From Alphaproteobacteria bacterium (GTDB lineage Bacteria; Pseudomonadota; Alphaproteobacteria; MPNO01; UBA2964), in the NCBI GenBank assembly GCA_009377375.1, contig WHUE01000006.1, forward strand, positions 1-64,000: DNA of 64,000 nt. Direction: 5' to 3'. Position numbers and translations under genes: made by a program. Positions 1 to 8,096 of this stretch are shown here, one piece after another (the first letter of the stretch is position 1; every line of letters begins with the position of its first letter). The notes beneath the pieces were generated by a model. The model did not search any database. It was not told the origin of the DNA and saw nothing but the letters and a program-made list of their open reading frames with translations.

Positions 1-306
1 GACGTCAGCCGACCGCGCCTGCGGCTCCAGCCGCCCGCGCCTGACGAACAGCGTCTGGTTGGGGCGCAGTACGTAAATGTGATCGACTTCTATTTTGGTG
101 CTGGCAGTGACCTCCGCTACCGGAAGCCGTGTCCTGTGCTGTAGCAGCTCGGCCAGGTGGCTCTCTTCGTCGGGCGCGAGGTGGGTGATGACGACGAACG
201 CCATGCCCGGAGCGGCGCCGCGCGCTTCCACGGCGGCAAAAAATGTACCCAGAGCCTTCAGCCCGCCGGCCGATGCGCCAAGTGCGACAACAGGAAAGGA
301 AGCCAT
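1..306 (-). CDS. CheB-type protein-glutamate methylesterase domain, 3' part cut off by the window edge
   Basis: The reverse strand reads MASFPVVALGASAGG from an ATG at 306, then FVVITHLAPDEESHLAELL, which is the N-terminal half of a CheB methylesterase domain: the GASAGG nucleophile loop with the catalytic Ser, and a central strand ending in His-Leu-Ala-Pro. Family members hydrolyse methyl-glutamates on chemoreceptors. Because no N-terminal receiver domain is fused here, this is more likely the start of a CheB-CheR fusion protein with PAS and kinase domains, which often begins directly with the CheB domain. About 102 codons are visible and the rest lies left of the window. The frame stays open for about 20 codons upstream of the ATG, so the true start could be earlier. 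The domain call is solid; the full architecture is inference. Confidence 0.75.
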   Translation of the reverse strand, partial: MASFPVVALGASAGGLKALGTFFAAVEARGAAPGMAFVVITHLAPDEESHLAELLQHRTRLPVAEVTASTKIEVDHIYVLRPNQTLFVRRGRLEPQARSADV

Positions 307-370
307 TCGTCCACTCGCATCGGCCGCGAAAGGGGAAGTATTCCACCGGAAACCACCGGATCGTTCGAGT

Positions 371-436
371 GCGCTCGCCACGCTGGAGCAACTCGCCGCC
401 GCCGATCGGCTTTTCAATGAAGTCCGAAGCGCCCGC
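371..436 (-). pseudogene. Fragment of a FixJ-type response-regulator receiver domain
   Basis: About 22 residues on the reverse strand read AGASDFIEKPIGGGELL, the classic beta5 Lys-Pro end of a FixJ/NarL-type receiver domain (GA-x-DFIEKP). The surrounding open frame (5-760) does not look like the rest of a receiver: no Asp phosphorylation site or N-terminal acidic pair is evident. It runs straight into the CheB start region in a different frame. This is best read as a decayed remnant of a response regulator that once neighboured the CheB-type gene. A chance match is possible because only one motif supports it. Confidence 0.4.
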
Positions 437-749
437 TAGCCTGCCCCCGTTAGGTCCATGCTCTAAGCTGGAGTATGGCACAGCTTTTTCAATCCCGCCG
501 AAGCAATCCGGAGCGTAGGCTGGAACGTCGATGACGGGCAAGGCCGCCAATTCTCCATCGTTACCACCCGATAACGTGGACAGGTGGGGGATCAGAGACC
601 CGGCGATCCTCGAGTTGGCCAACAAGTTGGCACGCCAGCGCTCGTCGCGGTCGTAAAACGGAGAAGGTTCGAACCCGGTTTCTCTCCCTCCGCCAATTTC
701 TGCCGCAGTATTTTCCGATACAGCCACCGATTGCCGGACGGAATTGCTG

Positions 750-1184
750 CTAAGTAGCATCTGTGTCGCCGCCGAAGGCCGCCATCACCTCTGCACCGGA
801 CATGCGGGTCCGTTCGCCCGTGAAACTATAGTAGGACGGTTTTTCGTCGATGAAGATTTCCGTTGTGAACAAGCCCTCGAGATCGTCAAGCAGCGCCACA
901 GGTACTGATTGGTGCTTGCCATCGACACTCCGCCAAAGAATCGAAGACCCGCAAGTCCTACAGAACACCCGTTCGCCCCATTCGGACGACCGGTAGACGC
1001 CAAGCGCGGTTTCTCTATCGAAGATAGGGGGAGCGTCTGCCATCACGCTCAGCACCGGTCCGCCACCCCAGCGGCGGCACATGCCACAATGGCAGCAGCC
1101 GATCTCGTTCTTCGAGACCTCCACTGAAAACCGCACCGCGCTGCATAGGCAGCGTCCCTGATAAGTTGTCAATTCCGCCTCCAT
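750..1184 (-). CDS. GFA-family (glutathione-dependent formaldehyde-activating enzyme-like) zinc protein
   Basis: This 144-residue protein has the GFA (CENP-V/GFA) fold signature. It shows CLCSAV near residue 12, a CCHCGMC cluster around residues 30-36 and CRTCGS around residue 76, which together supply the zinc-binding cysteines. The length is typical of stand-alone GFA proteins. The founding member was described as combining formaldehyde with glutathione, but most paralogues have no proven substrate, so only the fold should be trusted. The ATG at 1184 starts MEAELTTYQG; no strong ribosome binding site is visible. It is monocistronic, with about 500 bases of apparently non-coding DNA upstream. 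Confidence 0.82.
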   Translation of the reverse strand: MEAELTTYQGRCLCSAVRFSVEVSKNEIGCCHCGMCRRWGGGPVLSVMADAPPIFDRETALGVYRSSEWGERVFCRTCGSSILWRSVDGKHQSVPVALLDDLEGLFTTEIFIDEKPSYYSFTGERTRMSGAEVMAAFGGDTDAT

Positions 1185-1688
1185 TCCATGTCGAATCCGT
1201 TGCGCCTGGCCGTTCTCTCGGCTTCGTCATGCTGCGCTCGGTTTCGGCTGAGCGTCCTGCCGATCCGATCATCGCACTATAGCGTAGCAATAGTGCCCAT
1301 CTTCATCCCGCACGGCCCGCCATCCCGCCGATTGCATGCTAAGGCGCGATATTCTGCGAGATAGCTACCCAATCACCGCCGATTGCTGCATGGGCGCCTG
1401 CCGGGGCTTGACCTGGGCTGAAGAAACTCCCGCTTCGATCTAACTCCTGATCCTGGTGCTGGATGGTGTTGGATAGAGCGAGGGGCGCGATCCGACCTGT
1501 TGCAGTCATCCGGATTTGCTCGCGCTACGGCGCAAGGTGACCCGTTCCGGACCTTCCTTCCCGCGAGGATATCGCTTTCCATAGTCGACGTTCAGCAGAA
1601 CCGGCAGTCCTGACACGACGCGGTCCTTCGATGATTCAGGCGATTGTGACTGCTTTCCATCCCTTTGCCGTCGTTGCGGAAGCCGGAC
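1185..1688. other. Intergenic stretch without a recognisable gene
   Basis: About 500 bases between the GFA gene and the DUF1772 gene. Short open frames exist on both strands (for example 1373-1582 on the minus strand), but their translations are low-complexity Arg/Pro/Ser-rich text with no motif. The left part must carry the GFA promoter; no clear promoter or hairpin was identified. Confidence 0.5.
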
Positions 1689-2144
1689 TTAGGGGCCTCG
1701 CAAAGCGGCAAGCAGATAGATCACGGTTGCGATGGCGCCGAGGACGCTCCGGCCTGTATGTAACCGACCCCAGCGGATAAGAAGGCTATGGGTTTCAGAG
1801 GACGCCTGTTCCGGTTGCATCCTCTCAAGACGATGATTGACCGGCATGACGACCAGCAACGTATAGGGCCAATTTGCGAGGATGGTGACCGCACCCAGCG
1901 CCCAAAGCAGATTGCCGCTTTCCCACCATGCGGCGAAGCCGAGAAATCCCGAAACGAGCGCGAGCGAGGCCTGCATCGCAAAGCCGCGTTTATAGGCGGG
2001 GGCCCATTGCGCCAGTGCGGCGCGACTATCCAAACCAAGCCTTGCGGGATGCTCAGCTACGGTGATGTAGCTGGCAGCGCCAAGGAAGACCGACGCAGTG
2101 AGTAGTGCCAACAGACCGAGAATTTGACGTTCTCCCGTCGTCAT
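1689..2144 (-). CDS. DUF1772 family small membrane protein
   Basis: This 151-residue protein has four hydrophobic segments, beginning LLALLTASVFLGAA, MQASLALVSGFLGFAA, ALGAVTILANWPYTLLVV and SVLGAIATVIYLLAAL. It also has the NHRLERM motif and a GRLHTGRS stretch before the last helix, which are typical of DUF1772 (anthrone-oxygenase-like) proteins. The function of bacterial members is not established. The ATG at 2144 (MTTGERQ) was chosen over a much longer open frame because the region upstream overlaps the DUF1428 gene. It lies 26 bases after that gene on the same strand, so the two are probably co-transcribed. Confidence 0.75.
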   Translation of the reverse strand: MTTGERQILGLLALLTASVFLGAASYITVAEHPARLGLDSRAALAQWAPAYKRGFAMQASLALVSGFLGFAAWWESGNLLWALGAVTILANWPYTLLVVMPVNHRLERMQPEQASSETHSLLIRWGRLHTGRSVLGAIATVIYLLAALRGP

Positions 2145-2170
2145 CCATCCAAGTCGATAAGCGGGAAGAG

Positions 2171-2518
2171 CTACTCGTTCAGAATCTGCTCGAAGCCGCC
2201 CCAGAACATGCGCGTGCCGTCGAACGGCATCTGCATGTTCGCCATCTCTGTGTCTTCGCCCATCTTCTTGTTGGCCGCGTCGCGCGTTGCCTTGTCCGGA
2301 TACTCGATCCAGCTGAAAATTGGTGTCTCGTCGTCCTTGGCCTGGGTGGCCTTGTAGAAGTCGGTGAGCACGCCCTTGGGCACGTCGTCGCCCCAGCATT
2401 CCACGCAGCGCGTAGCGCCGAGTTTCTTGAAATAAGCCACGGCCTCTCTGGCATGCTTCAGATACTCTTCCTTGTTGGCGGTTGGCACTGCGGCAACAAA
2501 GCCTTCGATATATGGCAT
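2171..2518 (-). CDS. DUF1428 family protein
   Basis: This 115-residue protein starts MPYIEGFVAAVP and carries the family motifs CVECWGDDVP (about residues 39-48), FSWIEYPDKATRD and MPFDGTRMFWGGF near the C-terminus. DUF1428 proteins are small dimeric alpha/beta-barrel (ABM-like) proteins of unknown biochemical role, often near stress or detoxification genes. The ATG at 2518 is preceded by a good AGGAAGGGG ribosome binding site. The open frame extends upstream to 2812, but that extension is not conserved-looking and is rejected. It is the first gene of a likely two-gene operon with the DUF1772 membrane protein. Confidence 0.85.
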   Translation of the reverse strand: MPYIEGFVAAVPTANKEEYLKHAREAVAYFKKLGATRCVECWGDDVPKGVLTDFYKATQAKDDETPIFSWIEYPDKATRDAANKKMGEDTEMANMQMPFDGTRMFWGGFEQILNE

Positions 2519-3002
2519 GGCGGTTCCCCTTCCTGGTGTTTGCATTTCACACGAACAACATAGGGCTTGGCCCGAAGTCTCGCAGGACGGCTGCGTAACG
2601 TTGACTTCGGCGCGACAGGGCAAACGGCTGGCTGACCCAGGCGGGCCGTACCTTTCCTCGTCCTTCGCGTTTTCACCGACGCTGATAAAAAGACGAGCAA
2701 CCATTCCCCCCATTCCGGCGGTCGGACAGAAATCTTTCGAGGTCACCAAGGTCGGCGTCCCTTGATTAGGTTTTTTCGAGCGCAGCTTGCGGCACGGGTG
2801 AGCAAATTCCATCGAACGTCAGCTTTCAAGCGCGGTCGAGCCGATGCAGAGGGACCGCGCTCCAAAATGAGCCGGATAGCTGCTGAGGACAGCTCCGGGT
2901 GGCAAAAGAGGACGTTTGGGGCCGACCGCGAGGCGGCGGCCCCGGGAGGGGACGCGCCGTCTCCCGTCATTGAGAACAGCGAGCGTTCGAGCACGTCCGG
3001 GC
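2519..3002. other. Intergenic stretch without a recognisable gene
   Basis: About 480 bases between the DUF1428 gene start and the end of the VOC gene, both on the minus strand. Several overlapping open frames exist here on both strands, but none has a credible protein signature or ribosome binding site. It should contain the promoter of the DUF1428-DUF1772 operon. Confidence 0.5.
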
Positions 3003-3476
3003 TCAGCCTCTCGCCGCCGCTTCCAGGCCGGCGATGTCGAACTTCACCATCTTGAGCATCGCTTCGGCGACGCGCTTGGCCTTGCCACGGTCGGGATCGC
3101 TCATGAGCTCGCCGAGCCGCCTGGGCGTGATCTGCCAAGAGAGGCCCCAGCGGTCCCTCAGCCAGCCGCATTGCTCCGTCGAGCCGCCCTCTTTCAGCGC
3201 GTCCCAGAGACGGTCGATCTCAGCCTGGGTTTCGCATTCGACGATGATCGAGAAGCTGTGGTTGAACGGGTCGAGGGGACCGGCCTCGATGGCCATGTAG
3301 CGCTGGTCGCCGAGCGTGAAAGCCGCGATCTTGACGCTGCCTGCAGGTCCGCTCGGGCTGTCGGCAGGCAGGCCGGAGATCCAGTGGATCGACGAGCCGG
3401 GAATCAGTGACGTGTAGAAGCCGATGGCGGCCTCCATGTCATTTTCGAACCAGAGATGCTGAGTGACCTTCATCAT
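3003..3476 (-). CDS. VOC-superfamily PhnB-like protein
   Basis: This 157-residue protein begins MMKVTQHLWFENDMEAAIGFY, has the SFSIIVECETQAEIDRLW core and ends with the WGLSWQITP motif followed by a helix. This is the layout of the PhnB / 3-demethylubiquinone methyltransferase-like branch of the vicinal oxygen chelate fold. Members bind small ligands or metals, but this branch has no assigned reaction. The ATG at 3476 is preceded by AAGGATCACC, a reasonable ribosome binding site; the open frame upstream to 3734 is rejected. A second ATG follows immediately at 3473. It is monocistronic. Confidence 0.83.
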   Translation of the reverse strand: MMKVTQHLWFENDMEAAIGFYTSLIPGSSIHWISGLPADSPSGPAGSVKIAAFTLGDQRYMAIEAGPLDPFNHSFSIIVECETQAEIDRLWDALKEGGSTEQCGWLRDRWGLSWQITPRRLGELMSDPDRGKAKRVAEAMLKMVKFDIAGLEAAARG

Positions 3477-4207
3477 GGTGATCCTTTCTTCGATATCACG
3501 CAGGCCGCGGCCGCACGTTTGGATGCTCTGAACAGGCGCGGCCCCGACGTAACCGGGAGCGCGCGACCTAAGGACGAAGGAAGCGGCCGGCTCCCGACAA
3601 GCGAAGCGATTTTTTTGCACGGAGATGCCTGAGTTCCCTCGGCGGCTGGCGAAGCGTCCGGGAGTCGACTCCGGCTGCCGCGGCTCATGGCGCTTTTTCC
3701 TGATCGAGCACGCCTGCGGGAATTTTCGCCCCACCCATCGCGGGCATCGGCAGGGGTATATTGGGGAGAGAGATTGCGAGGGCTATAGCGTAGACATGGT
3801 TCTCATCGTTATCCCGCTCGGCCCGTCGTTGTTTAACGACGCGACATACCGGTTTGCCGGTTTTGTTCTCTGGATCCTTGAAACGGTAAAAATACCGCAT
3901 ATATAATCGAGTGCCATTCGCGTGCCTGAGCCCTGTGGACCGGTACTCCTCGGGACAACTTGGCGAGCGCGTGGTCAGCCCGGGGCATCGCCGTTCCATG
4001 CCCGGGCGGTTTGTACGGAACGGGCGCGTGCCCGCAGGGCCGGCGGCCGGACGACCGGCACTCCGACAACCTGGCGGATAACACCCCCGAACTATCAGGA
4101 CGGAACCCACGCACCCTGCGAAGCGCAGGGGCAGAGCGACACGATTCATCCTGTCGCCGGGTTCCCCATGCGTCGGGGCATCCGGCACAGGGAAAGGAGT
4201 TCCCCCT
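3477..4207. other. Long intergenic stretch of mixed composition
   Basis: About 730 bases without a convincing gene. Its right half contains a more AT-rich patch (around 3740-3910) and a small perfect hairpin (CGGTA-AAAA-TACCG, about 3884-3897). A minus-strand frame ending at 3685 gives a plausible-looking tail beginning MRYFYRFKDPENKTGKPVC, but no start signal or family is recognised. The promoter of the downstream modular protein gene must lie near 4100-4190. Confidence 0.4.
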
Positions 4208-4945
4208 ATGCCTACGCCACGCCTTCGCCTGCGCAGCATCATCGGGCGCAGCTACAGTGTCGATCCAGATGACACCCGCCGCACCAAGATCGCGTTGCGC
4301 GATCTCGGATACTTCGACACGCCGTCCTTCGGAATCACGCCCTATCCGGACGAACCGATGTTTCAGGGAATCGAGGAGTTTCAGGACGATTTCGACCTCC
4401 GCAAAGACGGCATGATGAAGCCCAATGGCGAGACGGCACGGAAACTGACCGAGGTCCTGGAGCTCAAGGACCGGACAGCCAGAACCAGCCCGCCTGCAAG
4501 TACCCGCCCAACCAGGGGACCGGTTCCGAGCGTTCTGTCGAAAGAGGAAGACGGATCGCCAATGCCAAAACCCACTGGCGAAGACCGTCAACAGGTCGCC
4601 GTGTTGCCTGTTGCGATCCCCGTTATCGTCTATGAAATTGCTATGTATTTCGGCATGTCAGTCGCGGCAGCATATGCTTGGTGGATATCTCGGCCGGCCG
4701 AGGAAAAACGGAAGGTACGCGCCCAAATCCAGACGTTCATGGATGGGGGTCATGCGGAGAATCCCAGCGACACCGAGTGCGAGGCGTTGCTTAAGATCGA
4801 TAGCGATACCTGCCGCCAGATCAGCAAGAAACGTGGCAAACGAGCGGGGGCACGGTGTTATGCTACAGCCATGGATAGGTACGGTGCTTGCTTGGCAGGC
4901 AAACCCAGAAATCAATGGCCGCCCCTCGATACATGGAACAACTAG
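4208..4945 (+). CDS. Modular protein: peptidoglycan-binding-like domain, membrane segment and four-cysteine C-terminal module (candidate toxin)
   Basis: This 245-residue protein has three parts. Residues 25-82 resemble a peptidoglycan-binding repeat domain (ALRDLGYF, GITPYPDEP, MFQGIEEFQ, LRKDG, NGETARKL). Residues 90-125 form a Pro/Thr/Ser-rich linker. Residues 130-160 are hydrophobic and end AAAYAWWI. The last 60 residues are a compact module with Cys at 191, 202, 217 and 228, ending WPPLDTWNN. The C-terminal module resembles the short cysteine-containing tips of polymorphic-toxin or RHS-type proteins, but no known nuclease motif is recognised, so toxin function is inference. A strong AAAGGAG ribosome binding site precedes the ATG. 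The next gene overlaps its end by about 30 bases, the arrangement expected for an effector with its immunity gene. A cell-wall-associated structural protein is the alternative. Confidence 0.6.
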   Translation: MPTPRLRLRSIIGRSYSVDPDDTRRTKIALRDLGYFDTPSFGITPYPDEPMFQGIEEFQDDFDLRKDGMMKPNGETARKLTEVLELKDRTARTSPPASTRPTRGPVPSVLSKEEDGSPMPKPTGEDRQQVAVLPVAIPVIVYEIAMYFGMSVAAAYAWWISRPAEEKRKVRAQIQTFMDGGHAENPSDTECEALLKIDSDTCRQISKKRGKRAGARCYATAMDRYGACLAGKPRNQWPPLDTWNN

Positions 4946-5238
4946 GTCCAATTGCATGTGAATTTTCAGCCTTCGTGCGCAGGGAGGATGGATCTCCAGC
5001 CGAGTTTTCCTTCGCCATCTCGTATCCTCGGGACAGCGGGGAAGGCGATTCGGTTTGTTCTGTTTCCTGTCCGTTCCTGCGCACGAAGCCCTATCAAATT
5101 TACGGCGTCGATCATGAGCAAGCGCTTCAGCTGTCCCGTCGCTTCATCCAGATAAATCTCGAGTGCCGGAACCTCGCATTGGTCGATGCCCAGGGGCAGC
5201 CGCTCGAATTGCCGCCTGTTCCGACGGCCGGCTCATAA
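4915..5238 (+). CDS. Small DUF6968-like protein (candidate immunity protein)
   Basis: This is a protein of about 107 residues from the ATG at 4915, with an alternative ATG at 4933. Its pattern is a beta-rich first half, then VSCPFLRTKP, then IYGVDHEQALQLSRRFIQINL. The G-x-D-x-x-Q-A-L-x-L helix resembles small DUF6968-type proteins. It overlaps the end of the preceding modular cysteine-tipped gene and has no ribosome binding site of its own, which suggests translational coupling. The tight pairing, small size and likely cytoplasmic location fit an immunity protein, but nothing in the sequence proves this. The family call is moderate. Confidence 0.55.
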   Translation: MAAPRYMEQLGPIACEFSAFVRREDGSPAEFSFAISYPRDSGEGDSVCSVSCPFLRTKPYQIYGVDHEQALQLSRRFIQINLECRNLALVDAQGQPLELPPVPTAGS

Positions 5239-5254
5239 CCGCACTCAGCACCTT

Positions 5255-6025
5255 ATGGACCGTGTGAGTACGCTGACAGCGCCATTTCTCAAGCGGATAT
5301 CGCTCCTGAAGGACGGGGCCGATCCCGACGCGTTTCCGTTCGACCGGATCGGTTTCCTGAACGATCCCGGTTTCGCGCTCGAATTCCCGCGGCGCGTGAC
5401 CTTCTTCGTCGGCGAGAACGGGTCGGGCAAGTCGACCGTGCTGGAGGCCATCGCGGCGCTGTGCGACTTCCCGGTCGGGGGTGGCAGCCAGGATCACCGG
5501 CGGCCGGCGGACGAGGGCGACCGACGCAGCCGGCTGGCGGAGGCGCTCCGGCCGGAATGGCTGCCGCGGGTGCGGTCCGGCTTCTTCCTGAGCGCCGAGA
5601 GCTTCTTCAACCTCGCCGGCTATATCGACGACGTGGGCGACATCGGCGCCTATGGCGGCCGCGAACTGCACGCGCAGAGCCACGGCGAATCCGTCCTCGC
5701 GCTGCTGTCGAACCGGCTGCGCGACATGGGACGCGCCGTCATCCTGATGGACGAGCCCGAGGCGGCGCTGTCGCCGTCGCGCCAGCTCGCCTTCCTCGCC
5801 CTGCTGCGCGAGTGGGACCTGTCGGAGACCGTCCAGGTCATCGTCGCCACCCATTCGCCGATCCTCCTCTGCTACCCCGACGCGACGCTCTACCGGTTCG
5901 ACGAGGACGGCATCGTGGAGACGACGGTCGAGCGGACCGACCATTTCCGCGTGACGCGGGCTTTCCTGGCGAATCCGGCGCGCTATCTGGCGGAGATCTT
6001 CGAGGAGCCCGATACCGGCGAGTAG
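5255..6025 (+). CDS. AAA-family ATPase (ABC-like, COG3910 type)
   Basis: This 256-residue soluble ATPase has a Walker A GENGSGKST at residues 53-61, an ABC-like signature region HAQSHGES around residue 140, a Walker B VILMDEPEAAL around residues 162-172 and a switch histidine in VIVATHSPILL. The ending with DHFRVTRAFLANPARYL is typical of the short stand-alone ATPases grouped in COG3910. These have no membrane partner and no established function, although relatives are often found near defence or stress genes. The ATG at 5255 gives the usual family length; the open frame upstream to 5186 overlaps the previous gene. It lies 16 bases after that gene on the same strand, so co-transcription is possible. 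Confidence 0.82.
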   Translation: MDRVSTLTAPFLKRISLLKDGADPDAFPFDRIGFLNDPGFALEFPRRVTFFVGENGSGKSTVLEAIAALCDFPVGGGSQDHRRPADEGDRRSRLAEALRPEWLPRVRSGFFLSAESFFNLAGYIDDVGDIGAYGGRELHAQSHGESVLALLSNRLRDMGRAVILMDEPEAALSPSRQLAFLALLREWDLSETVQVIVATHSPILLCYPDATLYRFDEDGIVETTVERTDHFRVTRAFLANPARYLAEIFEEPDTGE

Positions 6026-6037
6026 CCGCCGTCTGGT

Positions 6038-6766
6038 ATGGTGGTTTCCATGTCGTCCGCTCGCCGGCAAGCCCCGTCGCGCACCCTGCTCGGCCTCGCC
6101 TGCGCGGCCGCGCTGGCCGGCTGCGCGCCGGCCGGGCGGCTCGAGGCCGGCCCGCCATCGGGGGCGGCGCTGACGGAAACGGTGCGGGTCTTCAAGGGCG
6201 GCTGGCATACCGGCTTCATCCTGGCCCGCCGGGACCTGACGCCGGAACGGATTCCCGAGATCGCGGATTTCCCGGAGGCGACGCATATCGAGTTCAGCTG
6301 GGGCGACAGGGACTATTACCGCGACCCCGAACCGGGGCTGGGGACAACGCTTTCCGCCGCGCTGACGCCGACGCCCGCGGTGATGCATATCGTGGGCTAC
6401 GCAAGGCCGCCGGGGCAGGTGCAGTCCTGGGCGGAGACGCTGGAGGTCCCGCTGAGCCGCGAAGAGCTCGCCCGGCTCGTCGCCGCCATCGCGGGGAGCT
6501 TCGACCGCAGGGAGAGAGGACGGGCGGCGCGGCTGGAGCCGGGACTGTACGGGCGGAGCTTCTTCTATCCCGCGACGGGGCGGTTCCACCTGTTCAACAC
6601 CTGCAACACCTGGGTGGCGCGCATGCTCGCATCGGCCGGAGTCGGAACGGGCGCCGACGGCGTGATCACGGCGGACGACCTGATGGACCGGCTGCGGGAG
6701 ATGCCGCGCCTCGCCGCCGCCCGGGCCGGCGGGCCCGCCGCACCGGGCCGCCATACGATCAGGTAA
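6038..6766 (+). CDS. DUF2459 family lipoprotein
   Basis: This 242-residue protein has a signal peptide ending in a lipobox (LAGC, Cys about residue 29), so it is predicted to be a lipoprotein in the cell envelope. The body shows the DUF2459 signature: a VFKGGWHTGFIL motif, HIEFSWGDRDYY, a VMHIVGYARPP segment and FNTCNTWVARMLASAG near the C-terminus. The His and Cys residues of these motifs resemble a papain-like (NlpC/P60-like) hydrolase fold, but no activity is established. It begins only 12 bases after the ATPase gene. ATG codons at 6038 and 6050 are both possible starts. Confidence 0.78.
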   Translation: MVVSMSSARRQAPSRTLLGLACAAALAGCAPAGRLEAGPPSGAALTETVRVFKGGWHTGFILARRDLTPERIPEIADFPEATHIEFSWGDRDYYRDPEPGLGTTLSAALTPTPAVMHIVGYARPPGQVQSWAETLEVPLSREELARLVAAIAGSFDRRERGRAARLEPGLYGRSFFYPATGRFHLFNTCNTWVARMLASAGVGTGADGVITADDLMDRLREMPRLAAARAGGPAAPGRHTIR

Positions 6767-6809
6767 GGGCCGTGCGCCTTGCCTGAAGCGCCCGATTGCC
6801 CGACAGGGC

Positions 6810-8096
6810 TTACTCCGCCGCGGCGGCCGCTCGCTGTTCCGGCCGGCGGCGCGTTCGCCGGCTCCGCGCGGCCCGCCTGCGCCACCAGATGACGAGGCCG
6901 GTGACCGAGAGCGCGGCCGTGACGACGCCCATGACGGAAACCAGGATGCGGCCGGGCAGTCCGAGAATGCGGCCGGAATGCAAGGGAAACTGGGCCTGGA
7001 CGAAGATGTCCGCGGCCGTGCCGCTCCACGGCACGCTGTCGCCCAGATAGCGCCCGTCGCTTCCGTCGTAGTACAGCGCCGGCGGCCCCACCCCGGCGGC
7101 GCCGTGATCGTCGCCCGGATGGAAGAAGCGGACGCCGTAGATGCCGAAATTCTGCGCGTAGAACACGTCGCCTGCCGGCTCCTCCCAGCCCCGGCGCCTC
7201 GCTTCCGCTGCCGCCTTCCCGACGATGGCGGCGTAGGCGACTGTCGGGGGGATGGGGTTGTGCGTGTCCGTCTCCTCGCGCGTGTCGAAGGGCGTCGGCG
7301 TGACCTCGGAGACCGTCGCCATGATCGGGTAGAACGCCTCGCGATAGAGGTTCAGCGAGAACGCGGTGAAGGCCAGCATGAACAGCAGGCCCCAGAGCCA
7401 CAGGCCGAAGGCGCGATGGATATCGAAATTGATGCGCCAGGCGCTGCCCCACGTCCTGATTTTCCACGCCGGCGCCCAGCGCGTCCGCCACCTCCGCGCA
7501 AGCTGCCGCCGGACCGCGTCGGGGCGGCCCGGGCGGGGCGTGCGCCGGGCCGGCAGCGTCAGGTAGAAGCCGACGAAGCAGTCGAGCGTCCAGAGAACGG
7601 CAATGCCGCCCAGCAGCCACATGCCCCACCGGTCGATGCCCCACATTTCCGGAATGTGGAACGAGTAGTGCAGCACGTAGAGGAACGAGACGAAGTTCTC
7701 GCGCGTGACCGGCCAGGCCGCGCCCCATTCGCGCCGGCCGAGCTCCGCGCCCGTCACGGGATCGACGAACACCTCGTTGTAGCCGAGCTCGAACAGGCGT
7801 GAGGTCGACGGGTCGACGCGGGGCGCGACGCCGAAGGCCAGCGCCTCGCCCGGCTCCGGCGCGAGCGGCACATAGGTCACGCGCGCCCGCGGATCGCGGA
7901 GCTCGATGGCGCGGGCCAGCTCGAGCGACGGGATGTATTCGCCCCGGCTGTCCACATGCGTCAGATGCGGGTTCAGCAGGTCGTCGAGCTCATGATCCCA
8001 CGAGATCACGGCCCCGGTGAGGCCCGAGACGAACAGGAATCCCGCAATGGTCAGGCCTACCCACCGGTGCAGGAGAACCCAGATCTGCCGGCTCAT
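6810..8096 (-). CDS. PepSY-associated transmembrane protein (iron-uptake linked)
   Basis: This 428-residue inner-membrane protein begins MSRQIWVLLHRWVGLTIAGF and has four main hydrophobic helices: near residues 11-31, GMWLLGGIAVLWTLDC, LWLWGLLFMLAFTAFSL and VMGVVTAALSVTGLVIWW. Conserved His residues (LLHRWVG, LHYSFHIPEMWG, NFDIHRAFGLW) are typical of PepSY-TM proteins. These accompany TonB siderophore receptors and are thought to take part in ferric-siderophore reduction or handling at the inner membrane. Its ATG overlaps the stop codon of the upstream TPR-sulfotransferase gene (ATGA, 8093-8096), indicating translational coupling. It closes an operon-like run of receptor, sulfotransferase and PepSY protein. 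The tail is Arg/Ala-rich. Confidence 0.85.
   Translation of the reverse strand: MSRQIWVLLHRWVGLTIAGFLFVSGLTGAVISWDHELDDLLNPHLTHVDSRGEYIPSLELARAIELRDPRARVTYVPLAPEPGEALAFGVAPRVDPSTSRLFELGYNEVFVDPVTGAELGRREWGAAWPVTRENFVSFLYVLHYSFHIPEMWGIDRWGMWLLGGIAVLWTLDCFVGFYLTLPARRTPRPGRPDAVRRQLARRWRTRWAPAWKIRTWGSAWRINFDIHRAFGLWLWGLLFMLAFTAFSLNLYREAFYPIMATVSEVTPTPFDTREETDTHNPIPPTVAYAAIVGKAAAEARRRGWEEPAGDVFYAQNFGIYGVRFFHPGDDHGAAGVGPPALYYDGSDGRYLGDSVPWSGTAADIFVQAQFPLHSGRILGLPGRILVSVMGVVTAALSVTGLVIWWRRRAARSRRTRRRPEQRAAAAAE

Noticed and set aside
3685..3900. Possible small minus-strand protein (tail beginning MRYFYRFKDPENKTGKP)
   Set aside because: No ribosome binding site, no family and a short length; mentioned only in the intergenic entry.
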